This document shows positions 24,501 through 32,373 of a stretch of DNA of 32,852 nt, in pieces. The stretch is taken from positions 1 through 32,852 of the forward strand of contig DUEN01000058.1 in the NCBI GenBank assembly GCA_011176545.1. Reading direction: 5' to 3'. Positions within the stretch are counted from its first letter, which is position 1. Every line of letters starts with the position of its first letter. The notes below the pieces were generated by a model. That model made no database searches and was not told the origin of the DNA. It worked only from the letters and a program-made list of their open reading frames with translations. Origin of the DNA: Caldilineae bacterium. Lineage in GTDB: Bacteria > Chloroflexota > Anaerolineae > DUEN01. The translations under genes and the position numbers were made by a program.

Positions 24501-24682
24501 AGGTAGGCGTGGACGTCGAGCGGGCGCAGCAGGCCCGCCATGTCACCATCCTTGGGGGGTCAGAGGCTCTCTCGCCGGTGGTGGAGGAAGCGCTCCGCGC
24601 GGCCGAGTGTGAGGTGGACAGAGTAGAGGGCGATCTAGCAACGGAGCTACGAGCGCGTGTGGAGGCAGGGAGGCCATGGTAG
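21506..24682 (+). CDS. Clan GH-A-like TIM-barrel protein with A-A-B-A-A-B-A beta repeats
   Basis: This is a 1058-residue modular protein. Residues about 10-365 look like a clan GH-A glycosidase barrel: FEFNNEPD gives the candidate acid/base Glu108, and LATEGGW the candidate nucleophile Glu274. From 379 on come five A repeats of about 72 residues, each with an IxGxVxxGAGR start and a YRFEGLxxGxYxLxVxGTD core (379-450, 458-530, 636-710, 716-788, 888-960). Their pattern is like carboxypeptidase-regulatory or CnaB folds. Two B repeats of about 90 residues (533-622, 791-881; TVRDxGPGPGF, VEGxxxLPVxLWTxGW, APLGxGxYxxEPEGLG) are interleaved. A C-terminal segment (968-1045; ARHVTILGGSEALSPVVEEALRAA) is a separate domain. 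No signal peptide is visible. It overlaps the NAD kinase start by 7 bp. The substrate is unknown. Confidence 0.85.
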   Translation: MELHEYPRPKGDTGIGIHWSAGYPAAIGLGRIRDEWIPELIAMGVKWVKIANHDGGLEFAELLLEHDIMPIVRLYRPTPNPGTLGERELQFVEEYVARGVRYFEFNNEPDLGVEWVGGYVPPNALEIVARNAIIDMERILERGGYPAIPALATGSRWDIVGKIVELGRADLFQEPVWQAVHNYAVNHPPEYPDDPGNQQGAPYTREFYERIRSEQWGRDAWNGRSLEEVNRLRAEHANPGDTIMDDASCWRSYEFFDALVRRHIGRSIPVLATEGGWIVGEDADPRYPATTPRLHMAQTLEVCRALMGTSKQLPPAPDYFFCSAFWLIGNYVLGHWAARWESQAWYSSRWPDGRLPIVDALKAEPKQERQWHGGAATGGIIQGHVRQGAGRRLILQGPRWQMSTVVAPDESYRFTGLPEGEYTVRVDGTEIARTAYVRPGEPPVVLDFDLSGVVIRPQRSVIHGIVRNGAGRVLILSRDGWEARVEAGPDGSYRFENLAAGTYTLTIEGTDVRREGIELDGEKVIAIDLVVPGWGYTVRDMGPGPGFAIVRCSVEGYRDLPVRLWTHGWGGIIARTGTKTEYGPYACEFAPLGGGEYFIEPEGLGIRATIHLDSGRVLMVTFSKADEVEEPSIPHESVIHGRVRGGAGRTVVLVWDDGRLEATVGPDESYRFEGLGPGVYRVEVVGSDRVRSGIVLDGRNRVTVDFTLASPPEAISVIRGRVINGGRRQLRLEGPGGPYETTADAQGRFRFEGLQAGTYRLLVVGTDVARDGIVVDGRNEQVIELTLPAPEWTFTVRDGGPGPGFSVVRCSVEGKPNLPVHLWTEGWSGITQLVGSKAEYGPFALEFAPLGAGTYYVEPEGLGVRATVEVPANHVVWVEFRPATASRGAIVGRVVHGAGRQIRLEGPGGTRVTTVDTDERFRFEGLPPGEYTLWIVGTDVRRAGIMVEDETPVEVELSLPPVARPIPKLIEHYLLVGDLMVDEDVLVAAARYVARFQPEVGVDVERAQQARHVTILGGSEALSPVVEEALRAAECEVDRVEGDLATELRARVEAGRPW

Positions 24683-25572
24683 ATGAGAGCCGGGCCGGCG
24701 GGGCCCGTGCGATGGATCAGAACCAGATGACCCAGTGGCGGGTGGGCATCCTGCACCATCCGCGCAAGCCTCAATCTCAGACGTTGGCTGAGGAGATGGC
24801 CGCGGTCATCCACGCCCATGGCGGCGAGGCATGGCTGGCCTCCGCCTGGGATGAGGCTTCGGTGCTCTCGCACTTGCCGGGGGCCAACCTGATGATCACG
24901 CTGGGTGGGGATGGCACCGTGCTGCGCGCGGCGCGCATGGGAGCCCGCTACGGCGTGCCCATCCTGGGCGTGAAGATGGGACGCCTCAGCTTCCTGGCCG
25001 AGATCCTGCCGGATGACTGGCGGGACCCGCTGGTACGCATCCTGGATGGCCAGTTCTGGCTGGAAGAGCACATGATGCTGGACGTGACCGTCCATCATCG
25101 CACGGAGGAGCGCCCCCATCAGCATCATTACGAGGCTTTGAACGACGTGGTGGTGAGCCGGGGCAGGCTAGCTCGCATCATCCGCGTTCCCACCTATGTT
25201 GATGGGGTATATCTGACCACGTACGCGGCCGATGGCGTCATCGTGGCCACGGCGACGGGATCTACGGGATACGCCCTGGCATGCGGCGGGCCCATCCTCC
25301 CGCCAGAGCTGAGGAACATCCTGCTCATCCCCATCGCCCCCCACCTCAGCCTCGATCGGCCCATCGTGCTGGCCCAGGGGGCGACGGTGAAGCTGGATGT
25401 AGAAAGCGACCATGAGACTATCTTAACCATCGATGGGCAGTTTCGGGTGGATCTGAGCAATCGGGATCGCGTCGAGGTCACGTCGAGCTCCCATGTGGCT
25501 CGCTTCGTCCGGCTGCGGGATCGCAATTATTTTTATAAGGAGCTGATGGATCGGTTGCGATGGCAGCTGTGA
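24676..25572 (+). CDS. nadK: NAD kinase
   Basis: This 298-residue cytoplasmic enzyme phosphorylates NAD to NADP using ATP or polyphosphate. The GGDGT motif is at 77-81, the ND pair at 156-157 (NDVVVSRG) and the glycine-rich TATGSTGYALACGGP at 192-206, all as in the family. Start ATG 24676 has AGGGAGG just upstream. An internal Met at 18 (MTQWRVGILHHP) matches the usual family start, so the first 17 residues may be an extension. It overlaps the upstream gene by 7 bp and the downstream TPR gene by 13 bp, indicating one transcript. Confidence 0.95.
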   Translation: MVDESRAGGARAMDQNQMTQWRVGILHHPRKPQSQTLAEEMAAVIHAHGGEAWLASAWDEASVLSHLPGANLMITLGGDGTVLRAARMGARYGVPILGVKMGRLSFLAEILPDDWRDPLVRILDGQFWLEEHMMLDVTVHHRTEERPHQHHYEALNDVVVSRGRLARIIRVPTYVDGVYLTTYAADGVIVATATGSTGYALACGGPILPPELRNILLIPIAPHLSLDRPIVLAQGATVKLDVESDHETILTIDGQFRVDLSNRDRVEVTSSSHVARFVRLRDRNYFYKELMDRLRWQL

Positions 25573-26360
25573 GCCTGGAGGATTTGCTCAGGGAGGGGAA
25601 GGCGGCCGCGCGAGCCGGCGCCGTAGAGGAGGCTCGCCGCATGTTCGAGCGGGCGACGGAGGTGGCGCCGGAAAGCGTGGAAGCCTGGCTCGGCCTGGCC
25701 GGGGTGGTAGAGGAGATCGAGCGGAAGCGGGCATGCTTCCAGCGAGCCCTGGCCCTCGATCCCGATAACGCGGAAGCCCGGGCGGGCCTGGCCTGGCTGG
25801 ATCGTCAGGCGCGCGCCAAAGGCGATCACCAGGGCGCGGCTGAAGGGACGGCGGAGCCGGAGACGCTCTACTGCGTCAACCATCCCGATCGGGAGACCCT
25901 GCTCCGGTGCAACAAATGCGGCCGTCCCGTGTGCATGGATTGTGTGCAATTGACCGAGGTCGGCTATCGATGCCGGGATTGCATCAACCAGGTTCGGTCA
26001 TCCTTCTATACGGCCAGCGCGATGGATTATCCGATCGCCGCGTTGGTGGGGTGCGCGGTGGCAGCCGTGGCGACGCCCATCGTGGGATGGGTGGCGGGGC
26101 TTTTCGGGTTTTGGGGGTTCTGGATCGCGCTGCTTATCGGGCCCGCGGCCGGCGGCGCGCTGGCCGAGATCATCCATCGAGCTGTGAAGCGACGACGCGG
26201 CCGCTATCTGTGGCTGGTTGCCTGTCTCGGTACGGCGTTGGGGGTGCTCATCGGGAGCATCGGCTTGTGGATCCTCATCGGCGTCTTCCCCCTCGTCAGC
26301 CTGCCCGTATGGCTCTTCCTGGCGTTGGCGTTGAGCACTGTGTACGCGCGGTTGCATTGA
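25560..26360 (+). CDS. TPR, B-box-like zinc finger and membrane protein (function unknown)
   Basis: This 266-residue protein has three parts. Residues 5-85 form TPR-like helices (GAVEEARRMFERATEVAPESVEAWLGLA and the next repeat, RALALDPDNAEARAGLAWL). Residues 101-142 form a B-box-type zinc finger (CVNHPDRETLLRCNKCGRP, CMDC, CRDC). From about residue 155 there are three to four membrane segments (AALVGCAVAAVATPIVGWV and others). Nothing identifies an enzyme; a membrane-tethered scaffold is possible. The start overlaps the nadK stop by 13 bp, and recN follows closely, so it belongs to the nadK-recN transcript. Confidence 0.85.
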   Translation: MAAVSLEDLLREGKAAARAGAVEEARRMFERATEVAPESVEAWLGLAGVVEEIERKRACFQRALALDPDNAEARAGLAWLDRQARAKGDHQGAAEGTAEPETLYCVNHPDRETLLRCNKCGRPVCMDCVQLTEVGYRCRDCINQVRSSFYTASAMDYPIAALVGCAVAAVATPIVGWVAGLFGFWGFWIALLIGPAAGGALAEIIHRAVKRRRGRYLWLVACLGTALGVLIGSIGLWILIGVFPLVSLPVWLFLALALSTVYARLH

Positions 26361-26399
26361 GCTTGAGCGAGTCCCTGACGCGAGGTGGTGGAACGGGAT

Positions 26400-28175
26400 A
26401 TGTTGGTGGAGTTGAACATCCGGAACTTCGCCATTATAGAGGAATTGAATCTGCGCTTCAGCGAAGGGCTCAATGTGCTGACGGGCGAGACCGGCGCGGG
26501 GAAGTCCATCATCATCGACGCTGTGAGCCTGTTGCTGGGCGGCCGCGCGTTCACCGATCTCATCCGGGCTGGCGCCGATCGCGCGGAGATCGAGGGGCAC
26601 TTCCGGCTGGGCTCCCGCGCGAGGGTGATCCAGCCGATCCTGGAGGCGGAGGGGCTGGAGGGCGAGGACGATCTGCTGATCCTGGCGCGGGAGGTGCGGC
26701 GCAGCGGGCGTAACATCTGTCGTGTCAACGGCCGCGCCGTGGCGCTCTCGCTCCTCAGCGAGATCGGTCAGTATCTGGTCGATATCCACGGCCAGGGCGA
26801 GCATCTGAGCCTGTTACGCGTGCGCGAGCATGTCAACCTCCTCGACCGATACGCGGGCCTGGAGGCGGAGCGGGCGGAGATGGCCCGGTTGGTGGAGCGT
26901 CTGCGCCAGGTGCGCTCCGAGCTGGTCGATCTGCGTCGCGATGAACGCGAGCTGGCCCGCCGCGTGGACCTGTTGACTTACCAGGTGCAGGAGATCACCG
27001 AGGCCCGACTGGTGCCAGGCGAAGAGGAGGAATTGGAGGCCGAGCGTCGCCGCCTGGCCAACGCCGAGCAGCTCATGCTCCTCGCCACGGAGGCGGCCCA
27101 GGTGCTGGAGGAAGGGTTCGAGGAGCAGATGTCGGTGATCGATCTGCTGGGACAGGTGGAGCAGGCGTTGACGCGGCTGGCTCGCATCGATCCGGACATG
27201 GAGGCCATGAGGCAGCAAGTCGAGGACCTCTCCTACCAGTTGGCGGACATCGCCCGCGACGTGCGCGACTATCGGGATGGCATCGAGTTCAACCCCGCCC
27301 GTCTGGCCCAGATCGAGGAGCGGCTCGATGTGATCCACAATTTGAAGCGTAAATACGGGGACTCCATCGAGGAAATCCTAGCGTTCGCCGAGCGCGCCCA
27401 GGCGGAGCTGGACACGATCACTCACTCCGAGGAACGGATCGCCGAGCTGGAGGCTGAGGAGGAGCGGCTCCTACGGGAGATCGGGGAGCTGGGTCAGCGC
27501 CTCTCGCAGGCGCGAAGGGAAGCCGGAGAGCGTCTGGCGCAAGAGGTGGAGCGGGAGCTGGACGATCTGCGTATGGAGCATGCTCGCTTCGGCGTCGATC
27601 TTCGCTGGCGGGACGACCCAGAGGGCGCCTACGTTGGGGATCGACGCGTGGCCTTCGACGCAACCGGCCTGGACCGCGTGGAGTTCTTAATCTCGGCGAA
27701 TCCCGGCGAGCCGCTACGGCCGCTGGCCCGCGTAGCCTCCGGGGGCGAGACGGCGCGGCTCATGTTGGCCCTGAAGACGGTGCTCAGCCGGGCGGATGAG
27801 ACGCCCACGTTAATCTTCGACGAGATTGATGTGGGGATCGGTGGCCGCGTGGGCGCCGTGGTGGGACGTAAACTGTGGGGGCTGACGGCTCCCGACGTAC
27901 AGGGACGCCGCGCCCATCAGGTGCTGTGTGTGACGCACCTGCCGCAGTTGGCGGCCTACGGAGATACCCATTATCACGTAAGTAAGGTCGTCGAGGGGGA
28001 TCGCACAGTCACCCGCGTGCGGGAGCTGAGCGGCGATGAGCGGATCGAGGAGTTGGCGGCCATGTTAGGAGCTCCCACCGATTCCGGCCGAGAGAGCACG
28101 GCCATGATGCTCGCCGAGGCGGAGGCGGTGAAGAGCGGCGCTCACAGGTCGAGGGCTGAGATAGTGGAGGCGTAG
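26400..28175 (+). CDS. recN: DNA repair protein RecN
   Basis: This 591-residue SMC-like ATPase acts in double-strand break repair. The start is MLVELNIRNFAIIEELNLRF, with Walker A GETGAGKS at 29-36. Coiled-coil arms extend from about 150 to 350. The signature ASGGETARLMLALK lies near 445, and Walker B LIFDEIDVGIGG near 473, followed by VTHLPQLAAYGD. A longer frame begins with GTG 26385, but ATG 26400 matches the family N-terminus. Length is normal (550-600). It follows the TPR gene by about 40 bp. Confidence 0.95.
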   Translation: MLVELNIRNFAIIEELNLRFSEGLNVLTGETGAGKSIIIDAVSLLLGGRAFTDLIRAGADRAEIEGHFRLGSRARVIQPILEAEGLEGEDDLLILAREVRRSGRNICRVNGRAVALSLLSEIGQYLVDIHGQGEHLSLLRVREHVNLLDRYAGLEAERAEMARLVERLRQVRSELVDLRRDERELARRVDLLTYQVQEITEARLVPGEEEELEAERRRLANAEQLMLLATEAAQVLEEGFEEQMSVIDLLGQVEQALTRLARIDPDMEAMRQQVEDLSYQLADIARDVRDYRDGIEFNPARLAQIEERLDVIHNLKRKYGDSIEEILAFAERAQAELDTITHSEERIAELEAEEERLLREIGELGQRLSQARREAGERLAQEVERELDDLRMEHARFGVDLRWRDDPEGAYVGDRRVAFDATGLDRVEFLISANPGEPLRPLARVASGGETARLMLALKTVLSRADETPTLIFDEIDVGIGGRVGAVVGRKLWGLTAPDVQGRRAHQVLCVTHLPQLAAYGDTHYHVSKVVEGDRTVTRVRELSGDERIEELAAMLGAPTDSGRESTAMMLAEAEAVKSGAHRSRAEIVEA

Positions 28176-28215
28176 GGGAGGTCACCGAGGCTTCACTACG
28201 AGGAGAGCTCACCCA

Positions 28216-29184
28216 ATGTATGATTGGTTGACCTCGCTCATGCCGGCCGGGATCGCCTTTATCCTCGCCGTGCAGCGATGGGCGAATCCGTTTTTGGATC
28301 AACTTTTCCTCACGGCGACCTATCTGGGAACGGCCACGTTCCTGATCCCCATGGTCGCCTTCGTGTTCTGGTGCGTGGATCGGCGCATCGGCCAGAACCT
28401 GGCTTATCTGATCCTGGTCTCTGATTATATCAACGCTTTCTTGAAGAACACGCTTCGACTGCCTCGCCCGGCAGGGGAAGGGCTACGCGTTCTGCGGCCA
28501 GAGACATCGCCAGGGTTTCCGAGCGGGCACGCGCAGGAGGCCGTGGCCGTGTGGGGATATCTGGCTGCCGAGATCCGGCGGCCCCTCGCGTGGGCCCTGG
28601 CCTGCGTGATCATCCTCTTGGTCTCCTTCTCCCGGATCTATATAGGCGTCCATTTCCCGCACGACGTGATCGGCGGACTGTTGTTGGGTATCGTCATTCT
28701 GTGGATATATCTGCGGGTCGCCTCGGCACTGGCAGCCCAATGGTGGGGGCTTCCGACCCGGATTCAGGTAATATTGGCTGTCGGGATCCCTCTGATCTTA
28801 TGGTTGGCGCATCCAGCGGAGCAGGTCACCATGTCGGGGGAGGTGACGTTGCTCTATCCCTCCGCGGCGGCCGCCAGGGATATGGGCTTCCTGATGGGGA
28901 TCAGCCTGGGGCTCATCGCGGAGCGCCGATGGGTCCGCTTCCAGGTACAGGCCCCCTGGTGGCAACGGACGTTGCGTTTCGTGTTGGGGAGTCTCATCGT
29001 CGTCCTGTTCTGGCAGGGCCCTAAACTGATCATCCCTGAGGAAGTGGGTCACCTCCTGGCCTCGGTACTGCGCCTGCTGCGGTACATCCTGACGGGCATA
29101 GCCGCCATGTGGTGGGCTCCCTGGCTGTTCGTCCGCCTGGGATTGGCCCAAAGCGAGCCCACTCTCACAGACCAACGTCGGTAA
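28216..29184 (+). CDS. PAP2-family membrane phosphatase
   Basis: This is a 322-residue integral membrane phosphatase, probably acting on phosphatidic acid or undecaprenyl pyrophosphate. The three PAP2 motifs are intact: K77-x6-RP (KNTLRLPRP), PSGH at 102-105 and SRIYIGVHFPHD with Ser139, Arg140, His146 and Asp150. About eight to nine membrane segments are visible, including additional ones after residue 170 that lengthen it beyond a minimal PAP2 (about 200). GAGGAGAG precedes the ATG. It lies 40 bp after recN and 12 bp before the DUF624-like gene. Substrate is not shown by the sequence. Confidence 0.92.
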   Translation: MYDWLTSLMPAGIAFILAVQRWANPFLDQLFLTATYLGTATFLIPMVAFVFWCVDRRIGQNLAYLILVSDYINAFLKNTLRLPRPAGEGLRVLRPETSPGFPSGHAQEAVAVWGYLAAEIRRPLAWALACVIILLVSFSRIYIGVHFPHDVIGGLLLGIVILWIYLRVASALAAQWWGLPTRIQVILAVGIPLILWLAHPAEQVTMSGEVTLLYPSAAAARDMGFLMGISLGLIAERRWVRFQVQAPWWQRTLRFVLGSLIVVLFWQGPKLIIPEEVGHLLASVLRLLRYILTGIAAMWWAPWLFVRLGLAQSEPTLTDQRR

Positions 29185-29196
29185 GGAGGAGCTGCT

Positions 29197-29829
29197 TTGA
29201 GAGCGCTGCGTGTGGTCGCCCTGAGCATTCGCGATTTCTATGAGGAGATGTTCCTGTTCGTCCCTTTGAACCTCATCTGGTGGATAGCCTCCATCGTGAT
29301 CATCCCATTGGCGCCGTTGACAGCCGGGCTCTGCTATCTAGGGCATCGGATCGCCCATGAGCAGCGGGTAGATTCGGGCTTCTTTAAGGAGGCGGTCAGG
29401 GACTTCCTGGTACCCAGCCTGAAGCTGGGCCTGCTGGATGCCGTGATCCTAATCACCATCCTGGTTAACCTGATGTTCTATTCCCGTTTCACGAACTGGG
29501 TCCAGTTGATCACCATTCTATGGATCTATGTGTTGATCCTGTGGGCGACCGCTCAGCTATATCTCTTTCCTCTCCTGTTCGAGCAGAGGGAGCCCAAGGT
29601 GCTCATGGCTGTGCGAAACGCGGCCGTGTTGGTCCTGGCGCAGCCCCTCTTCACCCTGGGGGTCTTCATCCTCGCGCTACTGATCACACTCCTCTGCACC
29701 GTACTGCCGATCCTGTTGATCCTGGTATGGCCAGGGCTGATGGCGCTCATCGGGAGCCGGGCGCTGATGGAAGCGTTGGAGCAGACGCGCGCCACGGCAT
29801 CGCGGGATAGCGAGAAAGGCGAGCGCTGA
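29197..29829 (+). CDS. DUF624-like membrane protein (unknown function)
   Basis: This is a 210-residue predicted inner-membrane protein with about five to six hydrophobic helices. The N-terminal FYEEMFLFVPLNLIWWIASIVIIPLAPLTAG arrangement and the later FFKEAVRDFLVPSLKLG resemble DUF624/YesL proteins, which often sit with sugar transporters. The start is TTG 29197, 8 bases after AAGGAGG. The C-terminal 20 residues are charged. Its role is unknown; it follows the PAP2 gene by 12 bp and is probably co-transcribed. Confidence 0.75.
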   Translation: MRALRVVALSIRDFYEEMFLFVPLNLIWWIASIVIIPLAPLTAGLCYLGHRIAHEQRVDSGFFKEAVRDFLVPSLKLGLLDAVILITILVNLMFYSRFTNWVQLITILWIYVLILWATAQLYLFPLLFEQREPKVLMAVRNAAVLVLAQPLFTLGVFILALLITLLCTVLPILLILVWPGLMALIGSRALMEALEQTRATASRDSEKGER

Positions 29830-29896
29830 ATCAAATCACTTGTCGATGAAAGTGCTCTAGATTGGCCATTGGGATAGCCACACGTCCGGTCTTTAA

Positions 29897-29926
29897 GGTT
29901 AGCGGAGGGCAATGCCCTCCGTTACC
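29897..29926. repeat. Palindrome at the 5' end of the MFS gene frame
   Basis: The arm 29897-29911 pairs with 29913-29926 (GGTTAGCGGAGGGC with GCCCTCCGTTACC), with one bulge and one G-T. The ATG at 29912 lies in its centre, so that codon is probably not the real start of the MFS gene. The symmetrical plan resembles other dispersed palindromes in the window, though the sequence differs. Confidence 0.7.
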
Positions 29927-29953
29927 CATCTCCGGGAAAGGGAGACGAGGCCC

Positions 29954-31255
29954 TTGGAAGGAACATCGGACTCTGCCCATCAAGCGAGGCGTGCTCACGC
30001 GGCTGAGGCGCGACGGAGAGGCCCTCGCGCCCGGTTGCGCATCCAATTGACGCACACCTTCGTCGCGCTGCGCCATCGCCATTATCGCCTCTTCTGGAGC
30101 GCCCGGCTGGGGACGCTAATCGGTAACTGGATGCAGCGCGTGGCGCAGGGCTGGCTGGTGTTGCAGTTGACGGATTCCTCCTTCTGGTTGGGGATAGTCG
30201 GCTTCGCAGGTGCTATCCCCGTCATGCTCCTGGGATTGTTTGCGGGCGTCATGGTCGATCGTGCGGACAGACGCCGGCTCCTCATCCTCACGCAGACCGC
30301 CGCCATGTTGCTGGCCTTCCTCCTGGGCATCCTCACGGCGACAGGATATGTGCGGATATGGCACATCGTCGCGATCGTCATGCTGATGGGCGTCGTGAAC
30401 GCATATGACGGCCCTGCCCGTCAGGCCATCATGGTCGATATGGTGGGCAAGGGCGATCTGATGAACGCCATCGCGCTGAACTCGGCCGCCTTCAACATCG
30501 CGCGCATCATCGGCCCTCCCTTGGCGGGTTTCCTCATTGGCCGTGTGGGGCTCGCGGGTCCCTTCCTGTTGAACGCCGTGGGCTTCCTCCCCCCGATCGT
30601 CGTGCTGATGATCATCCGGCTGGACACCGGTCCCCACGTCTCCAAGCACATGTCAACGTGGGCTGGCCTTCGTGAGGGGCTGGCTTACATCGTCCAGGAC
30701 CGGGTCGTGTCCACGATCCTGACCTTGTTCGGGGCTAGCGGGCTGCTGGCCATCCCTTATATCACCTTGCTGCCGGTCTTCGCCCGGGATATTCTGGGGG
30801 TGGGGCCGGAGGGATTGGGCTTGATGACGGGGGCCATTGGGGTTGGGGCGCTGACCAGCGGGCTGATGCTGGCCTCACTGCAGGGATTTCGTAGCCGGGG
30901 ATGGCTGTTCACCGCGGGGAACCTGGGCCTGCCGATTGTTCTACTTGTCTTCGCCTGGCTGCGGTGGTATCCGCTGGCGCTGGTGGCCCTCGCCTGCGCG
31001 GGCTTCGCCATGATCATGCAGAACACCACGGGCAACACGCTCATCCAGAGCACGGTCCCGGATGAGCTGCGCGGCCGAGTGTTGAGCGCCTGGATGTGGA
31101 TCGGCATGGGGCTGACGCAGTTAGGGGGATTACAAGCCGGCGCCATCGCCGACCGTTGGGGGGCACCGGTGGCTCTGTCCATAGGCGCTCTGGCCTCTCT
31201 GGCGGTCGGGGTATGGGCTCTGTGGCGCCGGCCGGAGGTACGCCACGCCGCGTGA
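29954..31255 (+). CDS. MFS efflux transporter (EntS/MFS_3-like)
   Basis: This is a 12-helix major facilitator exporter of the EntS or macrolide-efflux type, about 433 residues. HYRLFWSARLGTLIGNWMQRVAQGWLVLQLTDSSFWLG begins the first domain; the loop GVMVDRADRRRLLILTQ is the MFS motif A equivalent. NAYDGPARQAIMVDMV and NSAAFNIARIIGPPLAG are typical of MFS_3. The second domain ends at GALASLAVGVWALWRR. The frame opens at ATG 29912 inside a palindrome. TTG 29954, with GGGAG and GAGG upstream, is a better start, and a still later TTG (30035) is possible. The substrate is unknown. It ends before a strong bidirectional hairpin. Confidence 0.85.
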   Translation: MEGTSDSAHQARRAHAAEARRRGPRARLRIQLTHTFVALRHRHYRLFWSARLGTLIGNWMQRVAQGWLVLQLTDSSFWLGIVGFAGAIPVMLLGLFAGVMVDRADRRRLLILTQTAAMLLAFLLGILTATGYVRIWHIVAIVMLMGVVNAYDGPARQAIMVDMVGKGDLMNAIALNSAAFNIARIIGPPLAGFLIGRVGLAGPFLLNAVGFLPPIVVLMIIRLDTGPHVSKHMSTWAGLREGLAYIVQDRVVSTILTLFGASGLLAIPYITLLPVFARDILGVGPEGLGLMTGAIGVGALTSGLMLASLQGFRSRGWLFTAGNLGLPIVLLVFAWLRWYPLALVALACAGFAMIMQNTTGNTLIQSTVPDELRGRVLSAWMWIGMGLTQLGGLQAGAIADRWGAPVALSIGALASLAVGVWALWRRPEVRHAA

Positions 31256-31263
31256 TCTATAAA

Positions 31264-31313
31264 CGAGGGTGCCCCCTATGCCCGTGGATACACGCTCATA
31301 GGGGGCACCCTCG
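31264..31313. terminator. Bidirectional hairpin between convergent MFS and fmdB genes
   Basis: The 17-bp perfect stem (31264-31280 with 31297-31313) has a 16-base loop that itself contains CGTG...CACG. It lies 8 bp after the MFS stop and about 37 bp from the fmdB stop, between convergent genes. There is no strong T-run. Confidence 0.82.
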
Positions 31314-31350
31314 CCTCGCGAAGGGAGGTCTAGCTCCGGCGGGAAGCGGG

Positions 31351-31608
31351 TTAATCGGCTTTGTCAGCCGTCTCCTTGGCCTTCTCGCCGGACTCCGATT
31401 TCTCCTTGCCGTCGGGTTTGCCGTTGTTGCTGTTGCGGCTGTCCGTGATGTACCAGCCGGATCCCTTGAAGTGAATGGCCGGGGGACAGAACAACCGTCG
31501 CACGTCCGCATGGCCGTTCGGACACGCGGGGATTGTGTTATCCGAGAAAGAGCCCATCCGCTCGAACCGGGTGCCACAGACCTCACAGCGATAGACGTAG
31601 ATCGGCAT
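31351..31608 (-). CDS. FmdB-family zinc ribbon protein
   Basis: This is an 85-residue small protein with the FmdB zinc ribbon. MPIYVYRCEVCGTRFERMGSF gives the first Cys pair and CPNGHADVRRLFCPPAIHF follows, with GSGWYITD as the conserved end of the domain. The C-terminal 30 residues are rich in Lys and Glu and probably disordered. FmdB proteins were named for regulation of formamidase genes, but most members have no known role. GGGAGG lies 7 bases before the ATG. It follows the frameshifted gene by 48 bp on the same strand. Confidence 0.9.
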   Translation of the reverse strand: MPIYVYRCEVCGTRFERMGSFSDNTIPACPNGHADVRRLFCPPAIHFKGSGWYITDSRNSNNGKPDGKEKSESGEKAKETADKAD

Positions 31609-31656
31609 GTTGCCCTCCCAGCACGTTGCTATGGGTCATCACCGCATCTACATCAG

Positions 31657-32314
31657 CTAAGCATCCCGAGACAGCAGGCCAAAGCGACGCAAGTGCTCCT
31701 CCACCAACCAGGTGCTGGCCTCATAGAAGCCGTATGTACGTCGCAATGGTTCCAGTTCCAGCTGGCCCACAGGTTCCACCCGCGCGTGCCATGTGATCTG
31801 CTCCACTTCCTCGATGCGATCCAGTAACTGCGCCGGCGAGCGCGGGACGGGGATATCCGCATAGTCGCGCCGTATAGAGGGGCCGAAAGGACGGAAAGGT
31901 CACCTGCTCCGGCGGCAGGCGTGGCATCATCCCGATGGCGATGGCGGCCATGGCGAACGCGATGAGCTGTGATCGTACCCGCTCGATCTGAGAAGGTTCC
32001 TCCAGATCGATCCCTAGCTCCTCCAGCCACTGCCAATCCACCAGGGCCTGACGCACGAGATAGGCCAGCTCCGATCGATCCGGTACGGCGCCCGTGCGCA
32101 GGCTGAGGAAGAACCCCTCGCGCGCCTGTCCCAGGTACTCCAGCGCGGCGGAGAGAGCGAGCCGCTCTCGTTGTGATGGGGCCTGCTCGGCCGCCTCCAG
32201 ACGGCGTGCTAACGTCTTGAGCGCCTGATGGACGACCACACTGATAGTCATGAAGTCGGCTAACGCCTGATGGATATCCCATCGCCCTGTGGAGCCCCTG
32301 GACAATTCCGCCAT
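31657..32314 (-). pseudogene. Unknown gene (about 218 residues) interrupted by a one-base frameshift
   Basis: From ATG 32314, preceded by GAGGGG, the frame reads MAELSRGSTGRWDIHQALADFM and holds sense through IAIGMMPRLPPEQVTF. After about 31900-31860 the sensible frame is the next one: RRDYADIPVPRSPAQLLDRI, then EEVEQITWHARVEPVGQLEL and YGFYEASTWLVEEHLRRFGL, ending RDA and stop 31657-31659. That second part has ordinary protein composition, while the original frame turns into low-complexity Gly/Arg/Thr sequence. Total length (658 bp) fits one extra base in an otherwise 218-codon gene. I do not recognise the family. It may be a recent pseudogene or carry a sequencing error. Confidence 0.75.
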
Positions 32315-32373
32315 CCTCTCTCACCCCTCGGTAGACCCGAAGATTAAGACCCTCCAGTCGGAGGATCGTTTAC

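Noticed and set aside
31096-31827. 243-codon plus-strand frame spanning the MFS end, the terminator and fmdB
   Set aside because: It crosses the end of the MFS gene, a strong terminator and the antisense of fmdB, and has no family features.
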